In this document: positions 34,255-47,100 of the stretch, in pieces
Numbering within the stretch: the first letter of the stretch is position 1
Layout of the letters: each line of letters opens with the position of its first letter
Assembly: GCA_023213315.1 (NCBI GenBank)
Contig: JAKCPI010025524.1
Coordinates: 21,146-85,145, forward strand
Source: Euborellia annulipes
Taxonomy: Eukaryota; Arthropoda; Insecta; Dermaptera; Anisolabididae
Length of the DNA stretch: 64,000 bases
Reading direction: 5' to 3'
Translations under genes and position numbers: made by a program
Notes under the pieces: model-generated
What the model saw: only the letters and a program-made list of their open reading frames with translations
Databases searched by the model: none
Told to the model about the DNA's origin: nothing

Positions 34255-34713
34255 GACAGGGGAGTCGATGGTTATTGAAATAATAAAGTCGATTAGCCTA
34301 TATTTAATATAAGTAGGCCTATCTTTTGTATATTTTGTATTAGTTGTATAATTGCTTTACTAGGTTGGTTATTGATTCAGGGATGGGCGTTAATCAGTTA
34401 CATGTATTTGAAATACAAGATACCAAATACAATATTAATTGGTATCTTGTACTCGTTACAGCATAGCAAAGTAATTGCTATCTTGTATTTCGTTACATTT
34501 TTAGTAATTGGTATCTGAAATTCGAGATACCAAATACTTTTTTTTTAATTTGTGCAGTGTAAAAAATCTTGCAGAGGGAGCTCGTTTTAATTTATTTAAT
34601 ATTACTGTATGTAATCGTCGTGTGGGTTCTCTGCTCGGATCTTAGTAAAAACAGTAACAGAAGTCAATCAAACCGCCAAATTTTCACTCTTCGTTAAAAA
34701 ACTTTTTTGCTTT

Positions 34714-34884
34714 CTTCTTTCAACCAGCTCTCAACGACTAAATCTTTGTTCTTCTGCCCCAGTTGAAAGATTGTTTTCATTTGCGGGTTTATTCATTCTC
34801 CATCAAGGTCCAGATTATCCGACAAAACTTTTGAAAATTGGTTTTTTGAAACCTTTGCATATTTTTATAAATAAATTTTTTTAG
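34714..34884 (+). pseudogene. hAT transposase C-terminal remnant
   Basis: One frame reads SAPVERLFSFAGLF, followed by a Pro-Asp-Tyr stretch and L-L-K-I-G-F-L-K, ending at TAG 34882-34884. This matches the hAT-family C-terminal dimerisation region (SxxxERxFSxxG core). Only the last about 55 codons survive. The RNase H-fold catalytic residues upstream are absent. It lies inside the matching inverted ends, which supports identification of the parent element. Confidence 0.75.
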
Positions 34885-34982
34885 TGTCATGAATAATTTT
34901 ATTGTTTTCGATTTTCCAAAGGTATTCTCCAATATAAGTTTAGCTGCCACTTTCCTAAACAAAATTTATTTAGGGTTCCAGA

Positions 34983-35306
34983 TAGAGCCCTGCACGGGCC
35001 GATTTTTTGGCCCGACCGGCCCGTGTCCGTATTTTTTTGACTTCCCGCCCGTACCCGGCAGTCATTTTTTACCATTCTTCAGGCCCGCCCGGAATTTTTT
35101 CAAACCCGCCCATACCCGCCCGAGATATAGTGAATGAATGAACGAATGTCTAGCAATTTTTAAATAAAATTTCATTTGCATGCCCGTCCGCCCGAACCCG
35201 TTTATTTAGACTTGCTACCCGCCCGTAATTTTTTCATGGCCTCCAAAGCCCGCGGGCCGGGCGGATAACGGGCCTACGGGCCAACCAGTACCCGTGCAGG
35301 GCTCTA
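34983..35306. mobile_element. hAT-type MITE nested in hAT, perfect duplication
   Basis: Ends TAGAGCCCTGCACGGG and CCCGTGCAGGGCTCTA are perfectly inverted. GTTCCAGA is duplicated exactly at 34975-34982 and 35307-35314. The interior is rich in GCCCG motifs. A truncated relative occurs at about 48425-48560 in TopBP1 intron 13. Confidence 0.9.
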
Positions 35307-35774
35307 GTTCCAGAATTACCCCACCAAAAAGTATTTTTAAAATCAAGGAAAAATTTGTTGTAATTGGTATTTTCAATGTATTTGAAATAGTAATTGGTAT
35401 CTTGTATCTCGTTACACAAACCCGTGAATAATTGGTATCTTGTATTTCGTTACAAAAATCTGAAGTAATTGGTATTTTGTATCTCGTTACTCAAAATCGA
35501 GTAACTGCCCATCCCTGTTGATATATAATTTTATATAATATGGGAAAAATAATCTAATAACATTGGTTGTCTGAATGGCGAAAGCTTACGAACAAAATAA
35601 ATAAATGAAAAACAACGTCGATTAGAAGGCTTCAATTTAGACAGACCTGAGAAAGCGGTTGCCTATGCTCAAGGCGGCATCCTCAGGCTTCACCGACGAC
35701 CGCTTTTTACTTTCTCTTATTATATTATGCAGATTTTAAGAATTTTTGGTTTAAATATTTTAATTTTAAATTAA

Positions 35775-36025
35775 ATTTGTCACATTTGCTTCTTCTTCTT
35801 CTCTCCTCGCTTTGTCCCGCTGATGCGGGGTCGGCGGACCTTACTCTTTCCCACCAACCCTATCATATGTTTTTACGACCGGAAGAAATAGGACAGGCCG
35901 GCCCGAAGGAAGAGACAGACATTTAAAGAATGAAGGACTGCCTGTTCCAGCTCGGGCAGCTCGTGATCGCCATCCACGTACCCACAAGATGTGGGCCCCT
36001 GAGCAAATATTTGTCACATTTGCTT
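35775..36025 (-). mobile_element. Retroposed element with 17-bp duplication and GAA tail
   Basis: A roughly 217-bp insert (35792-36008) is flanked by perfect ATTTGTCACATTTGCTT copies (35775-35791 and 36009-36025). On the minus strand it begins TTGCTCAGGGGCCCACATC and ends in a GAAGAAGAAGAAG tail. It is related to 19350-19546. The tail and long duplication show LINE-machinery insertion. Confidence 0.85.
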
Positions 36026-37007
36026 AATACAAATAAATAAAATATATATTTTCCGTAAACGGGAGTTTGAAGAAATTGTATCAGTGAGAGCGAACGTGAT
36101 TTTTTTGATTACGGGCAAATAAGTGCGGGGGCTTTCCTGTAAGAAATATTACCTAGTCTAAAACAAAAAAACGAACAAATATGCAAATTATTTGTGACCC
36201 CGTCTTCACCATCAGATCGGTCGAGCCCTCGGGTCCCTGGCCTCAAGGATTTGGCAATTTGGAGCCTCCAGGCTATTCCTGGAGAAGCAACCCTTCCCTG
36301 ACTCGCTTTACTCATAGAGCCAACTCAAAACCATCCTCAAAGATACTAAAACATATCAGACTCTAGACATATGACGACTTTACAACTTGTCTTTTTGCAA
36401 ACACAAGAGCACTTGAGAATCTTAATCAGATCTGACCGCATCTCTTTAAGAATCGTTCATGGAATAAATCAATAGGAATATTTTTCATTTTAGCTCTCCG
36501 TAAATTCCTAAACTAAATACAAATTAAGGGGTTCTAACAAAACGAACTAGTTAAAGATTATAAAGCACCTGAAGCTAAGAACATCAATGCATCTATCCAA
36601 CAGAAGCCTAAAATGATTTCTCCACTATTAGATTCAAGAGGATTAGCTGCAAATTTAATAAATTTTTAGAAAAAATGTTTGGAATTTTTTTAAATGAAAA
36701 ACAAAATTAATTTAATTAAAAGGGTTAGCTGAAAACAAAAACAACATCCTAAAAAACTAATGTGCTTACTAAACTAACACTCAATAATAATTTTGCGCCA
36801 TGCAAACAAGCTCACCTTTTCTTGGTCCCTCGAATATAGAAGATTCACCTTCCAGGGAGTTGAAGCTCTCGTCGTCTCTTCCTTTGGCCAAGCTCTAAAT
36901 TCCAGTTGGGTGAAGAGGAACAAATCTGCAAAAGAGAACTTTATTAAAATCTCTCTCTTTCTTATCAATGGATAAGACAACTATCAAACAAAAGTTTTTG
37001 CTTTATG
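36026..37007. other. Intergenic sequence, nothing recognised
   Basis: This is moderately GC-rich sequence with several short frames on both strands (for example 36109-36366 and 36774-36980) that overlap each other and show no domain. No repeat family from elsewhere in the window was matched. Confidence 0.4.
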
Positions 37008-37468
37008 CCAATGAACGCTGATTGATCAAAAACGTTTTCGAACAAAATGTTTTGTCCAAGAGCAAAATGTTTTGCTCGGAGCCAACCCACACCGATTGAG
37101 CAGAACGCTCAATGGCAAAACATTTTGTTCAATGATGTCAAATCATGTCTGATTGCGTTTTGTCTCTTGGGTGTGCGTTGGCCCATAGAAAAGCATTGAA
37201 AAAAACAGATTGAGGCAAAAACGTTTTCGGACAAAACGTTTTTGACTAATTGTGTCTAAAACTGTTTTTTCAATGATTTTCTATAGGTCAACGCACACCA
37301 AAGAGGCAAAACACAATTGAGCATGATTCGACATCATTGAACAAAATGTTTTGCCATTGATCGTTTTGCCCAATCGGTGTGCGTTGGCTTCGAGCAAAAA
37401 GTTTTGCTCTTGGACAAAACGTCTTGTCCGAAAACGTTTTTGCTTAATTGGTGTGCGTTCAGCCTAAA
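37008..37468. repeat. Complex foldback of AAACGTTTT-type palindromes
   Basis: The left arm (GATCAAAAACGTTTTCGAAC ... CCAACCCACACCGATTG) is mirrored by the right arm (CAATCGGTGTGCGTTGG ... GAAAACGTTTTTGC). Within each arm are further palindromes such as ACAAAATGTTTTGT and GCAAAATGTTTTGC. GGTGTGCGTTGG-type blocks recur four times. The centre is near 37240. It is noncoding. Confidence 0.75.
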
Positions 37469-37751
37469 AGATACTGTTTGAATTTGATTAAATTATTTCA
37501 AGCAGAAGAGCCTAATTGATAGACTTGAATATCCTCCCCACACATTTTCAATGGAGAACTTTAAAAATTAATAACTCAAAATAACGATGAAAATAATTTT
37601 CCTGTAATCCATAGAAGTACTTTGACCTCGTGTAAGCTTATGTAAATTTGATTTCTAAATTTAAAGGGGTTGGTCAAATAACAGTTAAAAAATGATAGAG
37701 AGACGGACATTTGTGAATTATATTACTCTAAAGCATAAAAGGGCCTTATCG

Positions 37752-37946
37752 CAGGGCCGGATCTAGAGGGGGGGGGGGGGGGGCAGTAGATGCGTGTGCC
37801 CCGGGCGGCAGATATCAGGGGGCGGCAATTAAAGAAAGATTTACTAAAAAAAAAGGTAAAATGATATGAATTTTGTATAGAAAATTTTAAGGAAGGGGCG
37901 GCAAATTAAATTTTGCCCCCCCTAAAAATCTCTAGTTCCGGCCCTG
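37752..37946. mobile_element. hAT-type MITE, perfect duplication, copy 1
   Basis: Ends CAGGGCCGGATCTAG and CTAGTTCCGGCCCTG are inverted. The duplication CCTTATCG is perfect (37744-37751 and 37947-37954). A near-identical copy at 51605-51792 has its own perfect duplication, so the family moved recently. Confidence 0.9.
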
Positions 37947-38043
37947 CCTTATCGGACAGGGCTTTTGGCGCATTCGAACGTAAATCCGCTTCTGCGACTT
38001 CTGAATTTTTATAGATATTTTTCCACTGTTCTAAAGATTTTCG

Positions 38044-38270
38044 CAGGGCCGGATCTAGGGGGGGGGGGGGGGCGCGCCCCCGGGGGGGGGGCTTTGGGGG
38101 GGGGGGGGAGGGAAAAAAAATAAAAAAAAAAAAAAAAAAAAAAAAAAATATTAATTGAAAATAAAATAGGGGGAGGGGAGGGAAAAAAATATCCCTCCCC
38201 AAAAAACCCCCCGATTTTCGACTTGAATCTATGAAAAAAATTTTTTTTAAATAGAAAAATCAAACAAAGT
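38044..38270. repeat. Truncated MITE with homopolymer runs
   Basis: It starts with CAGGGCCGGATCTAGG like 37752 but dissolves into long G, C and A runs. The two minus-strand frames across it (37906-38263) are Pro/Phe homopolymers and are not genes. The run lengths are likely to be unreliable in the assembly. Confidence 0.55.
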
Positions 38271-38386
38271 TGAATATTTTTTATATCTAAATTATATATA
38301 TATATATATAAAGATTAAATGTATTTTTACATATAAAAAAGTAAAAAAATATTGTTTTATTTAAAAAAAAAAAAAATTTAAAAAAA

Positions 38387-38458
38387 TTCCGGTACCGGGA
38401 ATCGAACCCGAGCCTCCTGGGTGAAAGCCAGGTATCCTAGCCACTAGACCATACCGGA
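38387..38458 (-). tRNA. tRNA-Glu: tRNA-Glu (UUC)
   Basis: On the minus strand this folds as a full cloverleaf. The 7-bp acceptor stem TCCGGTA/TACCGGA has no mismatch, and the anticodon loop CTTTCAC gives UUC. The A box is TGGTCTAGTGGCTAGG and the B box GGTTCGATTCC. There is a discriminator A and no encoded CCA, as expected in eukaryotes. A poly-T terminator follows (plus-strand A run below 38387). There is no intron. Unlike the SINE heads it has intact stems, so it is a plausible functional gene. Confidence 0.93.
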
Positions 38459-39131
38459 CTGTATATGATATTATAACTATTATTTCTTATAAAGATCATA
38501 TTTTTATTTATAGTTCTTTTGTATTTATTCATAATTATATATAAATTTTATGTATAAATAGGTTATTATGTATAATAAATATATCATATGATCATTTCAC
38601 TCTATCGATCAGACATTTTATTTATTGTAGTATTGTATCTAATGAAAAATAAATTCATTGACAACATATATATATTTTATATGGTGAATTCGATGTTTTT
38701 TCTTTTTTTCTTAAAGTGAAACTTTAATTTGATGGCCTCAAATTTTTTAAATTAAATTTTTATAAAACAAACCTAAAATCTTAGAAATAATATAATTTCA
38801 ATTTGAATTTCAGCGCCTTTAGTTCTAGTCAAAAATAGAAAATTAACTAAATCAACAAAATTACTTTCAAGAAAATTTTAAATTTAATTCTCTTGGATTG
38901 TCAAAATTTAAAATTTTAATTAATTTTAATGTTTTTTTAAATTGTTAGGTTAGCTAAACAAAAACAAACGCATCGATTTGTATCTCACTTCATTCTTGTT
39001 CTTATTTAATAACAAAAAACCGCCAAATTTATTACACTTTTCATTACATATGTCTTCACACTTCTCCCATTCTTTATTTATCTATATTTATATAGATCTT
39101 TGTTTTTCTCTTTTTTGATATAGGCTTAATA

Positions 39132-42100
39132 ATGAGCGAATCACTTAATTTTAAGTTTGTGACTTCAGATGATTTCAATGAAGAAGAACCGAATTGTTCA
39201 CAGGATATGCTTCTGGCCTCGAAGGTTAATTTTTTAATTTAATATTATCTTTACTTTATTAAGATAATAAGTTATTTATCTGCAAATTATAGATTGAATT
39301 TTCATAGGTAAAGTTTAAATGTGACAATTCTGTGAGTATCTTTTGGCTTTCTTACTAAGGTCAAAATTATTTCCAGAATTTTCAAGTCTAATATTTTGTA
39401 AAAATAGTCACTTGTTTATTATCTTATTTTTAAAAAATATAAAATAATGAATTTTTACATGTTTATTAATTTTTTGAAGATAAAAAATCACCTTCATCAC
39501 TAGATTAATGAACAACAACAAAGGGCATTTGAAGATTTGGAGAATCTTGGGAAAAATATTTTAGTTGGACTTAAATAAAATAATTATTTTTTTGTCATTT
39601 ATCATCTTTGTTCTTTCTTAATGCCTGTAGTAGTTCATTTTCTTAAGGGATCAGAATATCCTGATTAAAATAAAATTACGATTTTACTTTTCGTATACTG
39701 TATTAGTACATGTTAATTGTCAACTTAAGTCAGATATTGAATACAAATATAAGTTTGGAAACAGCACTGGAGCAGCAAATAAAACAAAGCCTTTGGATGC
39801 CAAATGCCGAAAGGAAACGTTTCGGACAAAATTTATTCGTCCATCCTCAGTTCTTGCAGGCTTATAATCTAATTAGGCACAGAGGTGTCAATGGTGTTGA
39901 GAAAAGTCACTGCCAACGAGTCTATTAGAGAAGAAGAATTATCTAATAGAATCTGACGTTGACTTAAACACGCGCCCTTTTAAAATATATACATGTGCGC
40001 CGACTTTTATGCCGCAACATCAATGACAACTGTGGCTAATTCGATTATAAGCCTACAATAACAGGATGGACGAAACTTCTCCTTTCGGCATTTGGCATCC
40101 AAAGACTTTCTTTTACCTACTGCTTCCGTACTTGCTCTATACTTCAAAAAGTATGCTATGCCACTGTATATATATGTATGCGAAGAAAACTTTTTTCGGG
40201 TTGGTTATTGAGATCTCAAAGACAAACCCAAAACTCTGAGACTAAACAGACCTGGGGACCAGCAAGACTAAGCTATCCCGTAAACAATCCATCATTACCT
40301 TCTAACACCCCTCTTTCTTAAAAATGGCTCAAAAAGGAGAGCCGAAAAAACTTCGATTAAATCTCGACAACCAACGCGACTTAATCCGAGAAAACTTAAC
40401 TTCGCATGCATCCGGTCGCGGAAGAACAAATATATTATATATATATATATATATAAATACATTCCATTAAATTATAACCAATATCTAAAAAACATTTACT
40501 ATTTACTATTTACTATTTACTATTAATAGAAAAAATATCTTTTTCAGGCTTGTATTGAACAAGAAATAAACATAGAATGGATAACAGAAAGTGATTGTTT
40601 GAAAATAAAACCCATTAAAAGTGATGTTTTTGTTTTTGAAAGCTTCCAGGGTAAAGCATTTCAATATTTGAAAAAATTTAAAAAAGCCTTGTAAGTAAAT
40701 CAAATTTTTTAACAAGTTTTATTAGTTCTTGAATATGCTGTTTGAAATTTCAATTTCCCTCACTTATGCTATATTCTATATCTATAAAATAATTCATTTC
40801 ATTAAAAAAAATTGTTTTCTCTCTTGGAAATTTGTCATTAAGAGTGAAAATACATTGATAGTCTACAAAAGTTCGGAAAAACCCTGACATGGGCAATGAG
40901 CATAATTTCAAAAAAATAGAATCTCCATATTATAAGATTGATATTAATAATCGTAATCCTTTAGGGTTATAGGAACTCGCTGTCTAATTACCTGCCTATC
41001 AGAAGGATGTGAAATTCCTCAAAATCAATCACCGGTATTTTCAACAGCATTGAAAGGATTGGTAATAACTTCGACAAATTTTCCCAAGCAAATAAAGGTG
41101 AGTGATTTTTCTAAAAAGTAATAACATTTTATACTTTATTTAAAATATTTTTTTATTAATGAAGAATTCTTCAGGGAGGAGTTGAAAAATATATTTTTGA
41201 AAAATTCCCTTTATATATAAATTATCATTGTAAAATGGCATTTTTGGGATTGTATCAAATTGAACATTTTGGAAATTTGATAAACTCATTCATGAGTTAA
41301 ATAAGAACGGGAAGTGCTATGGGCTGAATGTCTCTTGTGATTTGTCTCCACAGCTAAGCTTTTTTGTTTAGAAAGAAATGCGATAGCATCCTTGATGAGA
41401 ATTTTTCTTTATCACGTTTTATTTTATCTTGATGTATATATATTATTAAGCGTTTTTTTTTTTATTTTCAGGAAGAAATTATTGAGAAATGCAATTACAT
41501 GGGAGCTATATATGTAGCAACATTGAGAAATTCAGTCACCCACATAATCGCTCATCAAGCTCTTAGTGAAAAATATAAGGTGAAATATATCTGAATACTC
41601 CTTTCAGAATTCCTTGTTTATTAGTTTATGTACCAAACTCCATTGATAAATAGATATTGTCACCCAAAATTCGGAACCATTCCCTTCTACTGGGCCTCAG
41701 ATGATTGGGTTCAAATATCAACTCGACTTTAGGGGGTGCTTTTTAATGAGTCATTAAGATACGTCATAATGGGTCTGGGACTCTGGAGGATAGATTCGAG
41801 AATTGGGCAGTTTTGTGTTAGACTTTGTCTGTCCCTTTGAATTTGACTCACACACTGTGTGAGTGTACTTATTAAGAGATTACATACCAAAATTGAAAAG
41901 AAGTCTAATTGGCTACAGATGCCGAAAAATACATTAAATAAATTTAAAAAAAAAAAGAAACTTATTGTTGAATAAATAAATTGTTGGTTTACTTTTTTAT
42001 TAGCTAAGGACTTTAGATAAGATTTAAGAACAAAGCCATCGATCCATCGTTAAAGAATTCGGCGGCAATAATGGGAAAGATTATTTTAAAAGCAGATGAT

Positions 42101-44086
42101 TAATTTTTTTTTTTTTTTTTTAGAAAGCAATTTCCACAGGTCTTCCAATAATGACAAAAGAATGGATAGATGAGGTTTGGAATGAAAGTCTAACTAGAAA
42201 CATTCATGGAACTGACCCAGAATTTTTAAAATTCAAATGTCCTGTCTTTTATAATTTAGTTATAACATCTTCATTAATAAAAAAAAATGAAAAAGAAATT
42301 TTGAAGAAACTAATAGAAGAAAATGGTAATTATATTTATTTTTTCCAATTTTTTTCATCTTTCATCCTTTAATTATTATAAATTTTCTAGGTGGAAAGTT
42401 TGTAGGTGCATTAGAAAAAGATATTACTCATATTCTAATTTTAAATGAAGCCAAAGGAGAAAAACTAAAATTTGCTGCTCAATGGAAACTTCCTTGTTTA
42501 AAAACGTCCTGGGTAAAAGATAGTGTCAGATCTGGTTATGCCTTGGATTTTGAAAATTATCGAGTTGACACTGCAAATTCATCATCGACACCAAAAAAGG
42601 ATAAATGTAGGAAAATTTCAACATTTTTTTAAAGTAGAGGAAAAGACAAAAGCAACAAAAAAACAAAATTACTCTAAATGTATGAAGATGTTTAGATTCA
42701 TTTATTGTTGCCTCTATCCTCAGTTCTTTCTAATAAATATATATATATATATATATTCTGGAAGGTTTCAGCGACTAGGTTTATGTGAAGACAAAATTAC
42801 TCTGGTGAAGTCACGTTGACTTTTGATATTCAGACTTCTTTTCCACCCCAGGACTAAATAGGTTGAGACACACTATCCAACTATTCATTTTTTTAAACTT
42901 GAAGGAAAACACCAATCTCGGAGACTTCCAATAACACTTTAACTTAGGGAGTAAGCAAATTGAGAGAAGGAATGAAAGTTGGAAGAAAAATGCAGCCAGA
43001 ATTTTCTTTAAAAATATATTTCAACAAAACAAAGCCGAAACGTCAGCTGTTGAAATATATTTTTAAAGAAAAAATTCTGGCGCATTCTTCCAACTTTCAT
43101 TCCTGATACAAATTCCACCAGCCATAAAATACCCTTATACTAACAAATTGAGAGAATAAAACCAACATATTCCTAGATATCAGAGACTATTCCAAACATC
43201 CAATGATCAGATCTAAGGACTAGCAAGACTGCGACCCCGAAAACAACCTGCCTCCATCATTATTTTCTAATTAAACACTCTTGAGGCTTTAAAAGAACAG
43301 CAGAAACATCGAGTATCATATCAACAACAACCCAACTCATCCAGAGAAAAAATTTATCTTCATATATATATATATATATATATATAATGCTCCAAACCGA
43401 AATCTACCCACGGACTTACAATTCTTAATATGTATATATTAGGGCGGTAGCGGGGATGTTTTCGAATTTCTTTGCTCCCATGATCTCAAATGCTTTCCAA
43501 ATTAATAAAAAAAATTCCCTCAAAATTTGAGCTCTTAATATTAACTCTAAGATAGTCCACATTCCAACCTAAGTTTCTTATGGAAATAACATGGGAAATA
43601 TTTCTTTCGTTCTTCAGAATATTTTAACTCAGGGACAGATAAATTTCAAATGATGAGTCTCACAATATTTTATAGAGAATTCGACGCTCTACAAAAAAAG
43701 GTCTATTACGATTTTAGCTAAGTCTATTAGTTTATAAGTTATTCGCGCTCAAAGTTTGATATTCATATAATTATCAATATTATGAAGCATATTCATAAAA
43801 TTAACTCTTGTGTTTTGAAATATATTACATTTTTGTAGGGCGTCGAATTCTTTATAAAAACATGTAACACTCATCATTTTAAATTTATCTGTCCCCGAGT
43901 TAAAAAATTCTGAAGAAAGAAATATTTCCCATGTTATTTCCATAAGAAACTTAGGTTGGAAAGCGGACTATCTTAGAGTTAATATTAAAAGCTCAAATTT
44001 TCAGGGAATTTTTTTATTATTAATTTGGAAAGCATTTGAGATCCTGGGAGCAAAGAAATTGGAAAACACCCCTGCTAAGGACCTCC

Positions 44087-44121
<35 letters not shown>

Positions 44122-47100
44122 AATCTATAACACTATCTTAATATCTTACAATCGAAAGATAAGATCCTCAATGTTTGTCAAAAGATTAAGTATATACATT
44201 GTTACTATAAACAAATGATTAATTCAATCATTTTATAAAATTCTATTGAAAATCTCCTAAGTTTAAATCACGAAAGTTTTTATTAAAAATTTTTCACATT
44301 AAAAGAAAAATGAAATATCAGAAGTCGAAAAAACATATGTTGTCTCGCTGTAACTAAAAATTATATTTATTATTTTAGCCTAAATTAATTTTGTTTATTT
44401 TAATAATAAATTTTTTTTTCAGCTCATGCGGAGCCAAACTTTTCAATTTCTACCATAGTAGAATCAGATAATGTTATAAATATTGTAAATGAGTCCAATC
44501 AATTTAACTCTACAGAGACTATGACTCCACGAAGTTTGCCTTCAAATAATGTAATTTCTTCCACCAAAAACAAAGAAAAAGGTACAAAAAAATACACGCT
44601 GCCTGTTTAGAGACTTTCAAAATAATATAGGCCTATCCATTTGTGGATTCACTTCTTAAGAGAGAAAGGAATACTTTTGAATTATTCTATTTATTTCTAC
44701 CAAAACAATTAACTCTGAAATTCTTTTTATCCCAAAGATATAAAAAAATAATTGAAATTATTTTTTTTAGTAAACGTTAAAGAAGAATTAAGCAATATAA
44801 ATTTAAGAGAAGTCAAAAAAATTGGACCATTTTTAGATGGTTGTAAAGTAAGTTTTTATTTTAATTCAATTAATATGCTTAAGCTTTTTTTTTATTCTTA
44901 TTTTGTCTAAAGATAAATTATCTCGATTTTAGGTTTTTTTACTTGGTTTCACAAGTGAACATACAGAAAGAATACGTAAAATTTTAAATCACGGTGGAGC
45001 AACAAGATTTAATGAACTCTCAGATTCGGTTACACACGTGATAGTTGATGTAGAAAGAATGAGTAAATCAGAAGAGAAAACTTTAAAGGATTTCTCCAAT
45101 CGGCAACATATTGTGACCGTTCAATGGCTATCAGAAAGTATCAGGTTAAAACATCCAGCAGTAGAGGAACCTTTCAATGTTTTCTCCTCTTTTAACGTGC
45201 CTTCTGGAAAATTTCAACCGAAAAACTTTAATTCTTGTGAGGCTTCTCCTTTAAGTAAAAAGGTATGAGTAATGAATATTTTCTTTCTTGTTTTATAAAA
45301 AGGTTTATCCACAAACACACTTAACGTCTAATATCTTTGATTTTAAAATTAACTCACTCAAAAACAAAGTTCAATAGAAGAATTAAACAAAAGGTTTGTT
45401 TTCGAGATATTTAATTTTAAAATAAGGAGTCGTTTGGTAGACGCCCTGTATATATTCAAATTTTCATTTTTCAAGCTTAAGGCCTTCCGTCAACTTTCAA
45501 TTTGTCCTTTTGGTAATTTTCTAGTATTTTCCTTTAAAACGACTTTTAAGATCCGTTTACACGCTATGATAAATCGTAGCAAATTAACGATCTAATTGTT
45601 ACGATTTATCGAAGCGTGTAAACAGGATCGCAACTGAACTGATATATTGGAATTGGGTGATTGGTGTCGACAACGTAATATGACAATAAATCGATAAATC
45701 GTTACGATTTATGGTTGCGTGAAAACATTACTCCATCTTCTCTTATTGAAGCAATAAATTTGTCAATTACATAGTTACGATCGAATTGTTTCGATTTATC
45801 GGGTGTAAACAGGACATTGTAGCAATTTATTGGAATTGGATGATTGATGCCGGTCGGCAGCAATTTCTGCAAATCGTAACGATTTCCCTCAGTTTGCATT
45901 TGCAATTACATTGAAGTCGATAACTGTGGACAACGTAATATGACAATCAATCGATAAATCGTTACGATTTATCGAAGCGTGTAATCAATACTCCATCTTC
46001 TTTTATTGAATCACATCGTTACGATCGAATTGTTTCGATTTATCGGGTGTAACCAGGACATTGTAGAAATTTATTGGAATTGGATGATTGATACCGGTCG
46101 GCAGCAATTTCTGCAAATCGTAACGATTTTCCTCGGTTTGCATTTGCCATTGCATTGAAGTCGATAGCTGTCGACAACGTAATTTGACAATAAATCGGCA
46201 AATTGTTACGATTTATCATAGCGTGTAATCAATACTCCATCTTCTTTTATTGAAGCAATATCAATCACATCGTTAAGATTTATTATAACGTGTAAACCTG
46301 CCTTAAAGAACAATTTTTTATGTATATGTATTATTTAAATAATTAAGGGTTTATTAGAATCGAATTGATTGTAGAAAGCCTGAAGAAATTAGATTTTTCT
46401 AAGGAGTGTCGGCCAAAAATTAAATAACTTTGTGTAATATCCGTTTATTTGTTTGTTAAATATTTCGATCCAAGTGAGAACGAATCATCCTCAGTATAAG
46501 CAACAGATGTTATGCAAATCGTCATAAGCTCCCATCCAGGTGACGATTTGCATAACATCTGTTGCTTTATTAGAATCTCCCTCTAGTAATCATCTTCTCT
46601 GGAAGTATGACAACAACAATTATTAATCACACCTCCATTTCTTGTTCATTCAAAACGTAATATGACTGACACTTCAGAACTTTATGATATTTCTATATTT
46701 TTGTTGATCAACAGGGACATAAAATTTTACAAAGTCAAAATTCAAGAGAAGATCTTCAAGAACCCTCGAGTTCAGTAAATCCAAGAGCTCATAGAAAACT
46801 TTTTGAATTAGAAAATATAAATGATAAAACTAGTAAGTAGCATAAAAAAAATTAGATCTCCGTTATATCTCATTGTTAATCATTTATTTATTTTTAGATA
46901 GTGATGAACCAGATTTATTTGAAATTTATGGAAAAAATTTGCAAAAAAATTCTTCCGAGGAGCAATCCATCAGCAAATGCGCCAACCTGGAACAGAAAAC
47001 TCCCGTAGTACCAAAAAAATTTGATCCAAAAAGAACATTAAATTGTACAGAAAATATGACTGACACTTCAGAACTTGAATTGGCGAATCTTTTTCAAGGA

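Larger units (their letters stand above)
34378..35517 (+). mobile_element. Decayed hAT transposon, about 1.1 kb
   Basis: Inverted ends CAGGGATGGGCGTTAATC and GTAACTGCCCATCCCTG define an element with multiple internal copies of ATTGGTATCTTGTAT on both sides. It encodes a transposase remnant (34714-34884) and carries a nested MITE (34983-35306). The size and frame breaks show it is an internally deleted, nonfunctional copy. Confidence 0.8.

Noticed and set aside
37906..38263. Minus-strand frames of 84 and 98 codons
   Set aside because: They are Pro/Phe runs from G and A homopolymers inside a truncated MITE.
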